64,000 nt of DNA from Paraburkholderia bryophila (lineage in GTDB: Bacteria; Pseudomonadota; Gammaproteobacteria; Burkholderiales; Burkholderiaceae): contig NZ_QLTK01000017.1 in the NCBI RefSeq assembly GCF_003269035.1, forward strand, positions 62,001 through 126,000. The letters run 5' to 3'. Under the pieces are notes generated by a model. The model did not search any database, had not been told where the DNA came from, and saw only the letters and a list, made by a program, of their open reading frames with translations. Shown in pieces: positions 17,968 through 28,630 of this stretch (position 1 is its first letter; the number at the start of each line of letters is the position of its first letter). The position numbers and the translations under genes are program-made.

Positions 17968-18711
17968 TCAGCTATTCGCCTCGGCCGTCTCATTCGCCCG
18001 CCGCAGCCGCTCGCGGCTATTCGACAGATGCATGCGCATGGCCGCGCGCGCGCCTTCCGCGTCGTGCCGGGTGATTGCCTCGAGAATGCTCTCGTGTTCG
18101 AGATTGACCAGCGACAGATACGCGTCCGGTTCCGCGCGCGCGATACCCGCCGAGTCGAGCCGGTTGCGCGGAATCAGCGCGCTGCCCATCTGCGTCAGGA
18201 TGTCGACGAAGTAGCGGTTGCCGGTGGCGCGCGCCACCGAGATATGGAACTGCAAGTCGGCGTCGACGCTGTCCAGCCCGTTGTGGCGCGTGGCCTCGAT
18301 TGCGTCGAGCGCGGTGCGCATGCGCGCGAGGTCGTCCGCTTTGGCGCGTTGCGCGGCCAGCCCGGCGCATTCCGTCTCCAGGCTGATACGCAGTTCCAGA
18401 ATCGACAGCACATCGCGCAACGTGGTGGCGGGCACCATGTCGATACCCAGTTTTTCGCGCTGCGGCTCCAGCACGAAGCTGCCGATGCCGTGACGCGTTT
18501 CGATGACCTTGCCCGCCTGCAGACGGGAAATCGCCTCGCGAATCACGGTGCGGCTCACGCTCAGCGTGACCATCAATTGCGATTCGGTCGGCAGTTTGTC
18601 GCCGGGCTTCAAGGCGTTGGACGCGATCTGCTCGGTGACGTAGCTGACGACGAACTCGGCCAGATTGCGAGCGCGTCGCGGCGGTGCCGCGGATGCCAGT
18701 GGTGTAGCCAT
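17968..18711 (-). CDS. FadR-family GntR transcriptional regulator (likely island regulator)
   Basis: DNA-binding regulator of 247 aa. The start at 18711 gives a normal length; the open frame extends further upstream through its promoter. The N-terminal winged helix has LKPGDKLPTESQLMVTLSVSRTVIREAISRL and a GIGSFV wing. The C-terminal FCD ligand domain has LRISLETECAGLAA and DLQFHISVARATGN with metal/ligand His, and later HESILEAI. FCD domains of this type usually bind sugar acids or other carboxylates. Its place in the middle of the island and the dyad 55 bases upstream suggest that it controls the island and itself. Which ligand it binds is not known. Confidence 0.9.
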   Translation of the reverse strand: MATPLASAAPPRRARNLAEFVVSYVTEQIASNALKPGDKLPTESQLMVTLSVSRTVIREAISRLQAGKVIETRHGIGSFVLEPQREKLGIDMVPATTLRDVLSILELRISLETECAGLAAQRAKADDLARMRTALDAIEATRHNGLDSVDADLQFHISVARATGNRYFVDILTQMGSALIPRNRLDSAGIARAEPDAYLSLVNLEHESILEAITRHDAEGARAAMRMHLSNSRERLRRANETAEANS

Positions 18712-18758
18712 CGAAAACGCCCCTTGAATCAGATAGTTGCAGATACTCGTACGGCTCA

Positions 18759-18778
18759 TTATACCGTCGTCTGACGAC
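18759..18778. promoter_or_regulatory. gntR promoter with 13-bp palindrome (possible autoregulation)
   Basis: GTCGTCTGACGAC (18766-18778) is a perfect palindrome with one central base. On the minus strand it directly precedes TATAAT (18759-18764), a consensus -10 element for gntR. Its match to the island operator is weak apart from the GTCGTC core. Confidence 0.5.
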
Positions 18779-18909
18779 TGATTATATAAACACCAGATCA
18801 TTTTCGGCGACCTCGCCATCGCTGCCGTCGGCGCTCGCGCTCTCAAGCCTGGCGGGGCGTCGGCGCGTAGGACGCCACCGCCTCGGAAGTACGATAACCG
18901 CCCGGCAGG

Positions 18910-20259
18910 CTAACCCCGGCTCAACTCGACCCGCCGGATATCTTTGACGATCACGAGGTAGCTGAACACGGTCAGTAACGCGTTCACGCCGACGAACACC
19001 AGCGCGCCATTGAACGAGCCGGTTTTCGCCACGAGATAGCCGATCACGATCGGCGTGACGATGCCGGCCACGTTGCCGAACATATTGAAGATCGCGCCCG
19101 ACAACCCGAGCGCTTCCTTCGGCGACGTATCCGCGACCACCGCCCAGCCAAGCGCGCCGATGCCTTTGCCGAAAAACGCCAGCGACATCAGCGCAACCAC
19201 GATCCAGTCGGTCGACACATAGTTGCAGCCGATGATGCACACCGACAGCAGCATGCCACCCACGATCGGCACCTTGCGCGCGACGGTCAGCGAATGGCCG
19301 CGGCGGATCAACCCGTCCGACAGAATGCCGCCCAGCACGCCGCCGGAGAAACCGCAGATCGCCGGTAACGACGCGACCAGACCCGCATGCAGAATCGTCA
19401 TGCCGCGCGCCTGCACGAGGTAGATCGGAAACCACGTCAGGAAAAAGTAGGTCAGCACGTTGATGCAGTACTGCGCGAGATACACGCCGAGCAGCATGCG
19501 GTTGCCGAGTAGTTGGCGCACCAGGAACCAGCCGCCGGCCTGTGCTATATCGCCGGTCTGCGCTTTTTTGTGACCGTTGACCACGCCCCCGCCTTGCTCG
19601 ATATAGTCCAGCTCGGCACGCGAAACACGCGGATGGTCGGCCGGGTTCTTCATCACCTTCAGCCACGTGAGGGCGAGCAGCAGCCCGGTCACGCCCATCA
19701 CGAGGTACACGGTGTGCCAGCCGAACGCGTGGGTGAGCCACGCCATCAGCGGCGTGAACACGACCGCCGCGAAATATTGCGCCGAATTGAAAATGGCCGA
19801 CGCCGTGCCGCGTTCCGTGGTGGGGAACCAGCTCGCCACCACCTTGGCATTGGCCGGAAACGCCGGCGATTCCGCCACGCCCATCGCGAAGCGCAGCACG
19901 AACAGCGCGGTAATGGCGGCGGCCGCGCTGCCCAGCAAGCCGATCGTGCCTTGCAGCAGCGTGAAGAGCGACCAGAAGAAAATGCTCGCCGCGTAGACGC
20001 GGCGGGCGCCGAAGCGATCCAGCAGCCAGCCGGCCGGCAGTTGCGACAACACATAGGCCCAACTGAAGGCGGAGAAGATGTAACCCATGCGGATCGCGTC
20101 GAGACCGAATTCGCCGCGCATCGCCGAACCGGTGATCGACAGCGTCGCGCGGTCCGCGTAGTTGAAGGTGGTGATCAGAAAGATCAGCAGCAGGATCGCG
20201 TAGCGGACCTTCGTGCGTTTCGCGGCGTGGGCGGAACTCGCCATCCGGCTTATTTCCAT
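18910..20259 (-). CDS. MFS transporter, glucarate/galactarate (GudP/GarP-like) type
   Basis: Inner-membrane carrier of 449 aa with about twelve hydrophobic segments. The first helix region RYAILLLIFLITTFNYADRATLSITG and the segment FVLRFAMGVAESPAFPANAKVVASWFP are typical of the glucarate/galactarate branch of the anion:cation symporter family. The start at 20259 is chosen because AGGAG lies six bases upstream. It lies just behind kdgD on the same strand, with a terminator-like hairpin between them. It probably imports the aldarates degraded by GarD, GarL and KdgD. Confidence 0.88.
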   Translation of the reverse strand: MEISRMASSAHAAKRTKVRYAILLLIFLITTFNYADRATLSITGSAMRGEFGLDAIRMGYIFSAFSWAYVLSQLPAGWLLDRFGARRVYAASIFFWSLFTLLQGTIGLLGSAAAAITALFVLRFAMGVAESPAFPANAKVVASWFPTTERGTASAIFNSAQYFAAVVFTPLMAWLTHAFGWHTVYLVMGVTGLLLALTWLKVMKNPADHPRVSRAELDYIEQGGGVVNGHKKAQTGDIAQAGGWFLVRQLLGNRMLLGVYLAQYCINVLTYFFLTWFPIYLVQARGMTILHAGLVASLPAICGFSGGVLGGILSDGLIRRGHSLTVARKVPIVGGMLLSVCIIGCNYVSTDWIVVALMSLAFFGKGIGALGWAVVADTSPKEALGLSGAIFNMFGNVAGIVTPIVIGYLVAKTGSFNGALVFVGVNALLTVFSYLVIVKDIRRVELSRG

Positions 20260-20304
20260 CGTCATCTCCTGAATCGTTATGCGGGCGGCGCGCTGCCGCG
20301 CTAT

Positions 20305-20338
20305 AAAAAACGCCCGGCGACGTTACCGTCCCGGGCGC
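20305..20338 (-). terminator. Terminator between kdgD and the aldarate transporter gene
   Basis: On the minus strand CGCCCGG and CCGGGCG pair around a 13-base loop, followed by TTTTTT. It would end or attenuate transcripts from kdgD before the transporter gene. Confidence 0.75.
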
Positions 20339-20366
20339 TTCTGGCCATCAACCATCAACCACGCAA

Positions 20367-21284
20367 TTACTGCGGGCCGAGCGTCTTGATCAGCGCGTCG
20401 AGCTTCGCCATTTCTTCTTCGGTCAGATCGGTCAACGGCGCGCGCACCGGGCCGGCGCTGTGGCCGACGAGCTTCGCGCCCGCCTTCACGATGCTGACCG
20501 CGTAGCCCGCGCGACGGTTGCGGATCGCCAGATACGGCAGGAAGAATTCGTCGATCAGCTTGCCGACGGTGGCGTGGTCGTCCGCGGCGATCGCGCGGTA
20601 GAAGTCCATCGCGGTCTTCGGAATGAAGTTGAACACCGCCGACGAATACACCGGCACGCCCAGCGCCTTATACGCCGCCGCATAGACTTCGGCGGTCGGC
20701 AGGCCGCCGAGGTACGAGAAACGGTCGCCGAGACGGCGGCGGATCGTCACCATGTTTTCGATCTCACCCACGCCGTCCTTGAAGCCGATCAGGTTGGGGC
20801 AGCGCTCGGCCAGCCCTTCGAGCATGTCGGCGTTAAGCTTGGAATTGGCGCGGTTGTAAATGATCACGCCCATGTTCGGCACGGCCTTGCAGACCTCTTC
20901 GGCGTGCGCGGCGATGCCTTCCTGACAGGCTTCGGTCAGGTAGTGCGGCATCAGCAGAATGCCGTTCGCGCCGTGACGCTCGGCTTCTTTCGCATAGGCG
21001 ATCGCAACGCGCGTCGGGCCGCCCGCGCCGGCGAGAATCGGCACCTTGCCTTTGCAGACTTTGGCGGCGGTGCGCACCACGTTCGAGTAATCGTCGTGCG
21101 TGAGCGAGAAGAACTCACCCGTGCCGCCCGCCACGAACAGCGCCGACGCGCCGTACGGCGCGAGCCATTCGAGGCGCTCGGCATAGGTGTCGGCGCGGAA
21201 ATCGCCTTGTTCGTCGAAGTCGGTGACGGGGAAGGAGAGAAGGCCTTCCGAAACGATCTGCTTGAGTTCCTGCGGTGTCGTCAT
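20367..21284 (-). CDS. kdgD: 5-dehydro-4-deoxyglucarate dehydratase
   Basis: DapA-superfamily enzyme of 305 aa that dehydrates and decarboxylates 5-keto-4-deoxyglucarate to 2-oxoglutarate semialdehyde. It has [12 protein letters not shown] near residue 52, the catalytic Tyr in VIIYNRANS (Y143) and the Schiff-base Lys in GFKDGVGE (K169). [11 protein letters not shown] at the N-terminus and the overall length match KdgD. The product feeds the dehydrogenase at 16148. It is divergent from garD, and the 214-base gap between them carries one operator copy for each gene. Confidence 0.94.
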   Translation of the reverse strand: MTTPQELKQIVSEGLLSFPVTDFDEQGDFRADTYAERLEWLAPYGASALFVAGGTGEFFSLTHDDYSNVVRTAAKVCKGKVPILAGAGGPTRVAIAYAKEAERHGANGILLMPHYLTEACQEGIAAHAEEVCKAVPNMGVIIYNRANSKLNADMLEGLAERCPNLIGFKDGVGEIENMVTIRRRLGDRFSYLGGLPTAEVYAAAYKALGVPVYSSAVFNFIPKTAMDFYRAIAADDHATVGKLIDEFFLPYLAIRNRRAGYAVSIVKAGAKLVGHSAGPVRAPLTDLTEEEMAKLDALIKTLGPQ

Positions 21285-21335
21285 GATGAGTATCCAGGGC
21301 GGCGGTATGGGGTTGTTTGTCGAAATGGAGATTTC

Positions 21336-21353
21336 TTATACGTCATCGTACAA
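21336..21353. promoter_or_regulatory. Putative GntR operator upstream of kdgD (best copy)
   Basis: TTATACGTCATCGTACAA, on the minus strand TTGTACGATGACGTATAA, used here as the reference form. Six of nine base pairs are symmetric. It lies 51 bases before the kdgD start. Confidence 0.75.
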
Positions 21354-21437
21354 CAACAAATCGTCTAACTCAACGGGGTTTTCGCGGCATAATGCACGCC
21401 ATAGGGTAAATACGGAACATCCACGCAATCTTTCGTG

Positions 21438-21455
21438 TTGTAGGATGACGTATGA
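21438..21455. promoter_or_regulatory. Putative GntR operator upstream of garD
   Basis: TTGTAGGATGACGTATGA matches the island reference at 16 of 18 positions. It lies 43 bases before the garD start and about 100 bases from the kdgD copy in the opposite orientation. Confidence 0.75.
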
Positions 21456-21498
21456 ATAGCTGGCGCAGTGCGCGTGCAGCGCCATGAGGATCGAGGCA

Positions 21499-23088
21499 AT
21501 GGAACAATCTCCGCTCTACATACGCGTTCACCCCAATGACAATGTCGCGATCGTCGTCAACGACGGCGGTCTGGGCGAGGGCGCGGTTTTCCCCGATGGC
21601 ATCGCGCTGCGCGAACGCGTGCCGCAAGGCCATAAGGTCGCGCTGGCCGATCTGGCCGAAGGCGACGAGGTAATCCGCTATAACGTGGTGATCGGTTATG
21701 CGCTGAAGGCGTTGCCCAAAGGTAGCTGGATCAACGAGCACGTGATCCGCATGCCGAGCCCACCCGGACTCGAAGACCTGCCGATCGCCACCATCAGGGC
21801 GCCGGAAATGCCGCCGCTCGAAGGCTTCACGTTCGAGGGCTACCGCAATGCCGACGGTTCGGTCGGCTCGCGCAACATTCTGGCGATCACGACCACCGTG
21901 CAATGCGTGGCCGACGTGGTGCAGCACGCAGTCACCCGCATCAAGGCCGAATTGCTGCCGCGCTATCCGAATGTCGACGACGTCGTCAGCCTCGGCCATA
22001 CCTACGGTTGCGGCGTCGCGATCGACGCGCCCGACGCGATGGTGCCGATCCGCACCGTGCGCAACATCAGTCTGAACCCGAACTTCGGCGGCGAGGTGAT
22101 GATGGTCAGCCTCGGTTGCGAGAAGTTGCAGCCCGAGCGCCTGATGCCGCCCGGCACGATCCCGATCGCGGCGGCCGCCAACGTCGCGGAAATCGCCGAC
22201 ATCGGCGACGTCGAGGCCGATCTGAACGGCGACGTCGTGGTGCTGCAGGACGACGCGCACGTCGGCTTCCAGTCGATGATCGAGTCGATCATGCGCATGG
22301 CCGAGGGGCACCTGAAGCGCCTCAACAATCGCCGTCGCGAGACGTGCCCCGCGGCGGATCTGGTGATCGGCGTGCAGTGCGGCGGCAGCGACGCGTTCTC
22401 CGGGCTGACCGCGAATCCCGCCGTGGGCTTCGCGACCGACCTGCTGGTGCGGGCCGGCGCGACCGTGATGTTCTCCGAAGTGACCGAAGTGCGCGACGGC
22501 GTCGATCAACTGACGGCGCGGGCGGCCAACGCCGAGGTAGCCGCGGCGATCATCCGCGAAATGCAGTGGTACGACGATTATCTGAAGCGCGGCGGCGCGG
22601 ACCGCAGCGCCAACACCACGCCCGGCAACAAGAAGGGCGGGCTGTCGAACATCGTCGAAAAGGCGATGGGCTCGATCATCAAGTCGGGCAACTCGGCGAT
22701 CTCCGGCGTGTTGTCGCCGGGCGAAAAGGTCCGCCAGAAAGGCCTGATTTATGCGGCCACGCCGGCCAGCGACTTTATCTGCGGCACGCTGCAGGTGGCT
22801 GCCGGTATCAATCTGCACGTGTTCACCACGGGCCGCGGCACGCCGTACAGCCTTGCCGAAGTGCCCGTGATCAAGGTCGCGACGCGCTCCGATCTGGCGC
22901 GCCGCTGGCACGATCTGATGGACATCAACGCCGGCACGATCGCCACCGGGGCGGCAAGTATCGAAGACGTGGGCTGGGAACTGTTCCGCCTGATGCTCGA
23001 CGTCGCCAGCGGACGCAAGCAGACCTGCGCGGAAAAACTCAAGCTCCACAATGCGTTGACGCTGTTCAATCCGGCGCCGGTGACCTGA
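21499..23088 (+). CDS. garD: Galactarate dehydratase (UxaA/GarD family)
   Basis: Fe-dependent dehydratase of 529 aa, matching the usual GarD length. The N-terminal SAF-like domain runs from [14 protein letters not shown] to about residue 90. The large catalytic part has [23 protein letters not shown] with a conserved Cys, [10 protein letters not shown], and [17 protein letters not shown]. It converts galactarate to 5-keto-4-deoxyglucarate. The start at 21499 (MEQSPL) is preferred because purine-rich sequence precedes it; 21484 is an alternative. It heads an operon with udh and the SMP-30 lactonase. Altronate dehydratase is a related alternative, but neighbours and length support galactarate. 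Confidence 0.9.
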   Translation: MEQSPLYIRVHPNDNVAIVVNDGGLGEGAVFPDGIALRERVPQGHKVALADLAEGDEVIRYNVVIGYALKALPKGSWINEHVIRMPSPPGLEDLPIATIRAPEMPPLEGFTFEGYRNADGSVGSRNILAITTTVQCVADVVQHAVTRIKAELLPRYPNVDDVVSLGHTYGCGVAIDAPDAMVPIRTVRNISLNPNFGGEVMMVSLGCEKLQPERLMPPGTIPIAAAANVAEIADIGDVEADLNGDVVVLQDDAHVGFQSMIESIMRMAEGHLKRLNNRRRETCPAADLVIGVQCGGSDAFSGLTANPAVGFATDLLVRAGATVMFSEVTEVRDGVDQLTARAANAEVAAAIIREMQWYDDYLKRGGADRSANTTPGNKKGGLSNIVEKAMGSIIKSGNSAISGVLSPGEKVRQKGLIYAATPASDFICGTLQVAAGINLHVFTTGRGTPYSLAEVPVIKVATRSDLARRWHDLMDINAGTIATGAASIEDVGWELFRLMLDVASGRKQTCAEKLKLHNALTLFNPAPVT

Positions 23089-23129
23089 GTGGCGTGCTGG
23101 CTTCAGCGCAATCACACTCCTAAAAAGAC

Positions 23130-23972
23130 ATGACCGATTCGAATCCTGTTCACAACGCGGCGGCGAAACCCTTCCGCCGTCTGCTGTTGACCGGCGCCGC
23201 CGGCAACCTCGGCCAGCAATTGCGCGGCGCGCTCGCCGCATGGGCCGATATCGTGCGCGTCACCGACATCGCGCCGCTCGGCGAGGTGGCGGCGCACGAA
23301 GAAGCGTCGATCGTCGATCTCGCCGACGAAGCCGCGGTTCACACGCTGCTGGAAGGCGTCGATGCGGTGATTCATCTCGGTGGCATTTCCGTCGAAGCGC
23401 CTTTCGAAGACCTGCTCGAAGCGAATATTCGCGGCCTCTACAACCTGTATTCGGCGGCGCAGAAGCAGGGCGTGAAGCGCGTTGTTTATGCAAGCTCGAA
23501 TCATGCGGTGGGGTTTCATCCGGTGACCGAGGTGGTGGATATCGACGCGCCGTTGCGTCCCGACAGCCTGTATGGTGTAACGAAGTGCTTCGGCGAATCG
23601 CTGTCGCGCTACTACTTCGATCGCTTCGGGCTCGAGACCGTGTGTCTGCGGATCGGTTCGTCGTTCGAGCAGCCGAAGAATCCGCGCATGCTCGTTACGT
23701 TCCTGAGCTTCCGCGACTTTATCGAACTGGTGCGCTGCTCGCTGTTCACCAATCGCGTGGGTCATGCGATCGTCTACGGCGTGTCGGATAACCGCACCAA
23801 ATGGGTCGACAACACGAAGGCCGCGTTCCTCGGTTTTCGTCCGCAAGACAGCTCGGTCGAGTTCGAGCATCTATTCCCCGTCAGCGCGCCGACCGCCGAT
23901 CTCGACGATCCGACCCAGCGTTTCCAGGGCGGCGCGTTCGTGCTGGCCGGCCCGATGGAGCCGAAGCGATGA
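23130..23972 (+). CDS. udh: Uronate dehydrogenase
   Basis: NAD-dependent extended SDR of 280 aa. It shows the Rossmann motif LLTGAAGNLGQQLR, VIHLGGISVEAPFEDL, VYASSNHAVGFHPVTE, and the catalytic Tyr/Lys in YGVTK. RIGSSFEQPKNPRML is strongly reminiscent of characterised bacterial uronate dehydrogenases. These oxidise galacturonate or glucuronate to the aldarolactone. It lies 41 bases after garD, and its stop codon overlaps the lactonase start (ATGA). A paralogue is at 9424-10272. Confidence 0.92.
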   Translation: MTDSNPVHNAAAKPFRRLLLTGAAGNLGQQLRGALAAWADIVRVTDIAPLGEVAAHEEASIVDLADEAAVHTLLEGVDAVIHLGGISVEAPFEDLLEANIRGLYNLYSAAQKQGVKRVVYASSNHAVGFHPVTEVVDIDAPLRPDSLYGVTKCFGESLSRYYFDRFGLETVCLRIGSSFEQPKNPRMLVTFLSFRDFIELVRCSLFTNRVGHAIVYGVSDNRTKWVDNTKAAFLGFRPQDSSVEFEHLFPVSAPTADLDDPTQRFQGGAFVLAGPMEPKR

Positions 23973-24904
23973 GCGCCGCGGCGGCCCATCCCAAGGTGGA
24001 GCGTGTCGAGGCAGCGGGCGAGGCGCCCGCGATGGTCGGCGAAAGTCCGGTGTGGCGCGCGGCGGAGCAGGCGCTTTACTGGGTCGATATTCCCGCGCAA
24101 AAGATCGTGCGCCTGGCGGTGGAGGCGGGCCAGCGCTCCGAATGGCGCTTGCCGGAGAGGGTGGCCTGCATCGCGTTCGATCGTCACGGTACCGTGCTGG
24201 CCGGTTGCGAGACGGGGTTGTTTGCCGTCACGCTGAGCGAAACCGCAACGGCCGACGGTCAATCGCTTCAGGCCGAGGCGCGCAAGCTCGCCGCGCCGTC
24301 CTTCGCCTGCGAGGACATGCGCTTCAACGACGGCCGTTGTGATCGCCAGGGACGCTTCTGGTCGGGCACGATGGTGCAGGACATGTCGCTGGCGAATCCG
24401 GCCGGCGCGCTGTATCGCTTCGACGAACGTGGCGTGTTGTCCGCGCCGGTGATCGATGTGCTGATCACGCAAAACGGTCTGGCGTGGTCGCCGGACGGCG
24501 CCACGATGTACCTGTCGGACTCGCATCCGCTGCGCCGCCAGATCTGGGCATTCGACTACGACATCGACGCTGGCGCGCCGCGCAACCGGCGCGTGTTCGC
24601 CGATCTGAATCACCACGTGGGCCGTCCCGACGGCGCGGCGGTCGACGCCGACGGCTGCTACTGGATCTGCGCCAACGACGCGGGCCGCTTGTTGCGCTTC
24701 ACGCCGCAAGGCAAGCTGGATCGCGAGATCGTCGTGCCGGCCGTCAAGCCGGCCATGTGCGCATTCGGCGGGCGCGATCTCGATACGCTGTTCGTGACCT
24801 CGATCCGGCCCGCAACGGGCGCGAGCGAGCACGACGGCCACCTGTTCGCCGTGCGCCCCGGCGTCACCGGTCTGCCGGAACCCGAATACGCAGGCGTCCT
24901 GTAA
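23969..24904 (+). CDS. SMP-30/gluconolaconase family lactonase (aldarolactonase)
   Basis: Beta-propeller lactonase of 311 aa. The metal-binding Glu lies in GESPVW near residue 26. Other family motifs are LYWVDIP, FNDGRCDRQGRFWSGTM and ITQNGLAWSPDGATMYLSDS, with the catalytic Asp in the last, and VGRPDGAAVDADGCYW. The ATG overlaps the udh stop codon by four bases, so translation is coupled. It probably opens the galactaro- or glucarolactone made by Udh to give the aldarate for GarD. Substrate assignment rests on context. Confidence 0.9.
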   Translation: MSAAAAHPKVERVEAAGEAPAMVGESPVWRAAEQALYWVDIPAQKIVRLAVEAGQRSEWRLPERVACIAFDRHGTVLAGCETGLFAVTLSETATADGQSLQAEARKLAAPSFACEDMRFNDGRCDRQGRFWSGTMVQDMSLANPAGALYRFDERGVLSAPVIDVLITQNGLAWSPDGATMYLSDSHPLRRQIWAFDYDIDAGAPRNRRVFADLNHHVGRPDGAAVDADGCYWICANDAGRLLRFTPQGKLDREIVVPAVKPAMCAFGGRDLDTLFVTSIRPATGASEHDGHLFAVRPGVTGLPEPEYAGVL

Positions 24905-24924
24905 GCGACTACTGTTGGCGTGAC

Positions 24925-24953
24925 GCGCCGGCCATGCATTCCATGGCCGGCGC
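24925..24953 (+). terminator. Hairpin terminating the garD-udh-lactonase operon
   Basis: GCGCCGGCCATG and its exact complement form a 12-bp stem around five bases, 20 bases after the lactonase stop. A mixed ACTTCTCT follows rather than a pure T run, so strength is uncertain. Confidence 0.7.
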
Positions 24954-25165
24954 ACTTCTCTGTACACACTTCAATTCATCACTCGTCGTATGACTGTGTG
25001 GCATAACGGTCACATTCACGCCATCTTCGCCGAGCATTTCCCTACGAAGAAACAGCGCGTCCCGAGACGCCTTCATGTCCTTGCCAGCTCGGCTCCAGCT
25101 CCCATAAGGCCTTGGCGTTGCGACGCCTGAGTCATCTATACCGGCTATCTCAATTCTGCGGGTAA

Positions 25166-26542
<1,377 letters not shown>

Positions 26543-26579
26543 GGCTTGCGTGTCGCAGGTTGCGCGGCGCCTGACGGTC

Positions 26580-26626
26580 ACGGTGGGAAAAGCCCGGCAG
26601 AAGAACCTGCTGGGCTTTTCCACCGT
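26580..26626 (+). terminator. Intercistronic hairpin between dctP and dctQ
   Basis: ACGGTGGGAAAAGCCCGGCAG pairs with CTGCTGGGCTTTTCCACCGT around AAGAAC, with one bulge. No T run follows beyond the stem itself. Such hairpins after binding-protein genes often reduce read-through or protect the upstream mRNA, giving more binding protein than membrane subunit. Confidence 0.75.
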
Positions 26627-26714
26627 CTGCGCACATCGCGCCGCGACGCTTGAAAGAAGTCGACATGAATGGCTGATTTATTAAAGACAGGTCCGCGGTA
26701 AAAGGATGGGGTCA

Positions 26715-27194
26715 ATGAGATTCATAAAGCGCCCAAATGATTTTCTGTTTCACGCGCTGGTGTTCGTGGCGTCGGCGAGCCTCGCCGTGCTCAGCCTGCT
26801 CGTGATCTATAGCGTCGTATTGCGTTACGTATTCAACGACGCGCCCGATTTCGTCGAACCCATCGCGCTCCTGCTGGTGATCGTCATCGCCATGTTCGGC
26901 GCCGCGCTGAAAGTGCGCGAGGGCGGTCATATCGGGCTCGATTCACTGGTCAAGAAACTGCCGCCGAAAGGCCAGCTGGTCGCGGCGGCGTTTCAACATC
27001 TGTGTCTGATCGCGCTGGCCGTCGCGATTTTCTTCGGCTGCCTGCAAATGGCGGAAGCCACCATGGAAGACCGCATTCCGATTCTCGGTTTGCCCGAGGG
27101 TGTGCGCTATTGCATTCCGGTCGTTGCCAGCGTTTGCATTGCCTTGTTCTCGCTCGAGAACCTGCTCGCGCTTTTCGTCAAGAAACACAACTAG
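26715..27194 (+). CDS. dctQ: TRAP transporter small membrane subunit (DctQ family)
   Basis: Inner-membrane protein of 159 aa with four hydrophobic segments. It contains VVLRYVFNDAPDFVEPIALLL and VREGGHIGLDSLVKKLP, the conserved pattern of DctQ. It joins the binding protein and the large subunit in the sodium-driven complex. AAAGGA upstream favours the ATG at 26715 over 26706. dctM follows eight bases after the stop. Confidence 0.92.
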   Translation: MRFIKRPNDFLFHALVFVASASLAVLSLLVIYSVVLRYVFNDAPDFVEPIALLLVIVIAMFGAALKVREGGHIGLDSLVKKLPPKGQLVAAAFQHLCLIALAVAIFFGCLQMAEATMEDRIPILGLPEGVRYCIPVVASVCIALFSLENLLALFVKKHN

Positions 27195-27201
27195 AGCAAT
27201 C

Positions 27202-28554
27202 ATGGAACTTGCCATTCTCGCCCTCAGTTTCCTCGTCTTTCTCGTTCTCGGGGTTCCTGTTTCGTTCGCGTTGGGACTGTCGTGCGTCCTGACCTATCTG
27301 TACGAAGGCCTGCCCGCCGCCACCGCCATGCAGGCGATGATTTCAGGCATCAACGGCTTTTCGTTTCTTGCGGTGCCGTTCTTCATCCTGTCCGGCGAAC
27401 TGATGCTGCACGGCGGTATCGCGGATCGCATCCTGCGTTTTGCGCAAGCCACGGTCGGGCATTTCCGCGGTGGCCTCGGCATGGCCAACGTCGTCGCCTG
27501 CACGCTGTTCGGCGGTGTTTCCGGCTCGCCGTCGGCGGATACGTCGGCGATGGGCGGCGTGGTGATTCCGTTGATGAAGCGCGAAGGTTATAGCGCGGCG
27601 TACGCGGTCAACGTGACGACCCATTCGTCGCTGGCGGGTGCGCTGATGCCGACCTCGACGAACATGATCATCTATGCGTTCGCGGCCCAGGGCATTACGG
27701 GCACGTTGAACGGCCATCAGATGAGCGGCGTGTCGATTGGCGATCTGCTGTTCTCGGGTCTGCTGCCGGTGCTGTGGGTGATGGGTTTCGTGCTGCTCGC
27801 CGCGTACTGGCAAGCGGTCAAATACGGTTATCCGCGCCGTCCCGACGGTTCGACCGAACTGCAGAAATTCCCCGGCTGGTACGCGGTGGCGCGAACCTTC
27901 GTCGGCGCCGTACCCGGCTTGATGGTGATCGCGATCATTCTGTTCTGCGTCGCCAAGGGCATTGCCACCGCGACCGAAGCCGCCGCGATCGCCGTGTTCT
28001 ATTCGCTGGTGCTGACGGTCGTCGTGTATCGCTCGATGACGATGAAGAAGCTCTTCCACGCACTCTCGAAAGCGGCGAAGACGACCGGCGTGGTGCTGCT
28101 GCTGATCGGCGTGTCGAACATGCTGCGTTACCAGATGGCGTATCTGGAGATTCCGGACGCGATCGAACGCATGCTCGACGGTGCGACCAGCATGCCGTGG
28201 CTGATGCTGCTGTACATCAACCTGCTGCAGATTTTCCTCGGCACGTTCGTCGACATGGCGGCGCACATTCTGATCACCACGCCGCTGTTCCTGCCGATGG
28301 CGATGCATGCCGGCGTGGGTCCGGTGCAGTTCGGCATCATGATTCTGCTGAATTGCGCGCTGGGTCTCGTGCATCCGCCGATCGGCTCGGTGCAGTTTAT
28401 CGGCTGCGCGATCGGCAACGTGTCGATCGGCGAGACCACCAAGGTGGCGTGGCCGTACTACCTGGCCATCTTCAGCGCGATCAACATTGTCACCTACGTA
28501 CCGATGTTTTCCACCTGGCTGCCAAGCCTGATCAATGGCCACCCGGTGTTCTGA
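27202..28554 (+). CDS. dctM: TRAP transporter large membrane subunit (DctM family)
   Basis: Inner-membrane permease of 450 aa with about twelve hydrophobic segments. It starts MELAILALSFLVFLVLGVPV and has FSFLAVPFFILSGELM, the FGGVSGSPSADTSAMGG loop and HPPIGSVQFIGCAIG. These are DctM hallmarks. It carries out sodium-coupled uptake of the ligand delivered by DctP. It lies eight bases after dctQ and is followed by the porin gene after 76 bases, which may be co-transcribed. Confidence 0.95.
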   Translation: MELAILALSFLVFLVLGVPVSFALGLSCVLTYLYEGLPAATAMQAMISGINGFSFLAVPFFILSGELMLHGGIADRILRFAQATVGHFRGGLGMANVVACTLFGGVSGSPSADTSAMGGVVIPLMKREGYSAAYAVNVTTHSSLAGALMPTSTNMIIYAFAAQGITGTLNGHQMSGVSIGDLLFSGLLPVLWVMGFVLLAAYWQAVKYGYPRRPDGSTELQKFPGWYAVARTFVGAVPGLMVIAIILFCVAKGIATATEAAAIAVFYSLVLTVVVYRSMTMKKLFHALSKAAKTTGVVLLLIGVSNMLRYQMAYLEIPDAIERMLDGATSMPWLMLLYINLLQIFLGTFVDMAAHILITTPLFLPMAMHAGVGPVQFGIMILLNCALGLVHPPIGSVQFIGCAIGNVSIGETTKVAWPYYLAIFSAINIVTYVPMFSTWLPSLINGHPVF

Positions 28555-28630
28555 GCGGACTTGCATTCACACTCAGCGGCGCTCGCGCGGCGCCGCCAAT
28601 CAAAGAATAATTTTCAACAGAGGAGCACAC

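Noticed and set aside
21370-23241. Long open frame antisense to galactarate dehydratase and udh
   Set aside because: Composition is typical of a shadow frame, and it runs through two well-supported genes and their promoter.
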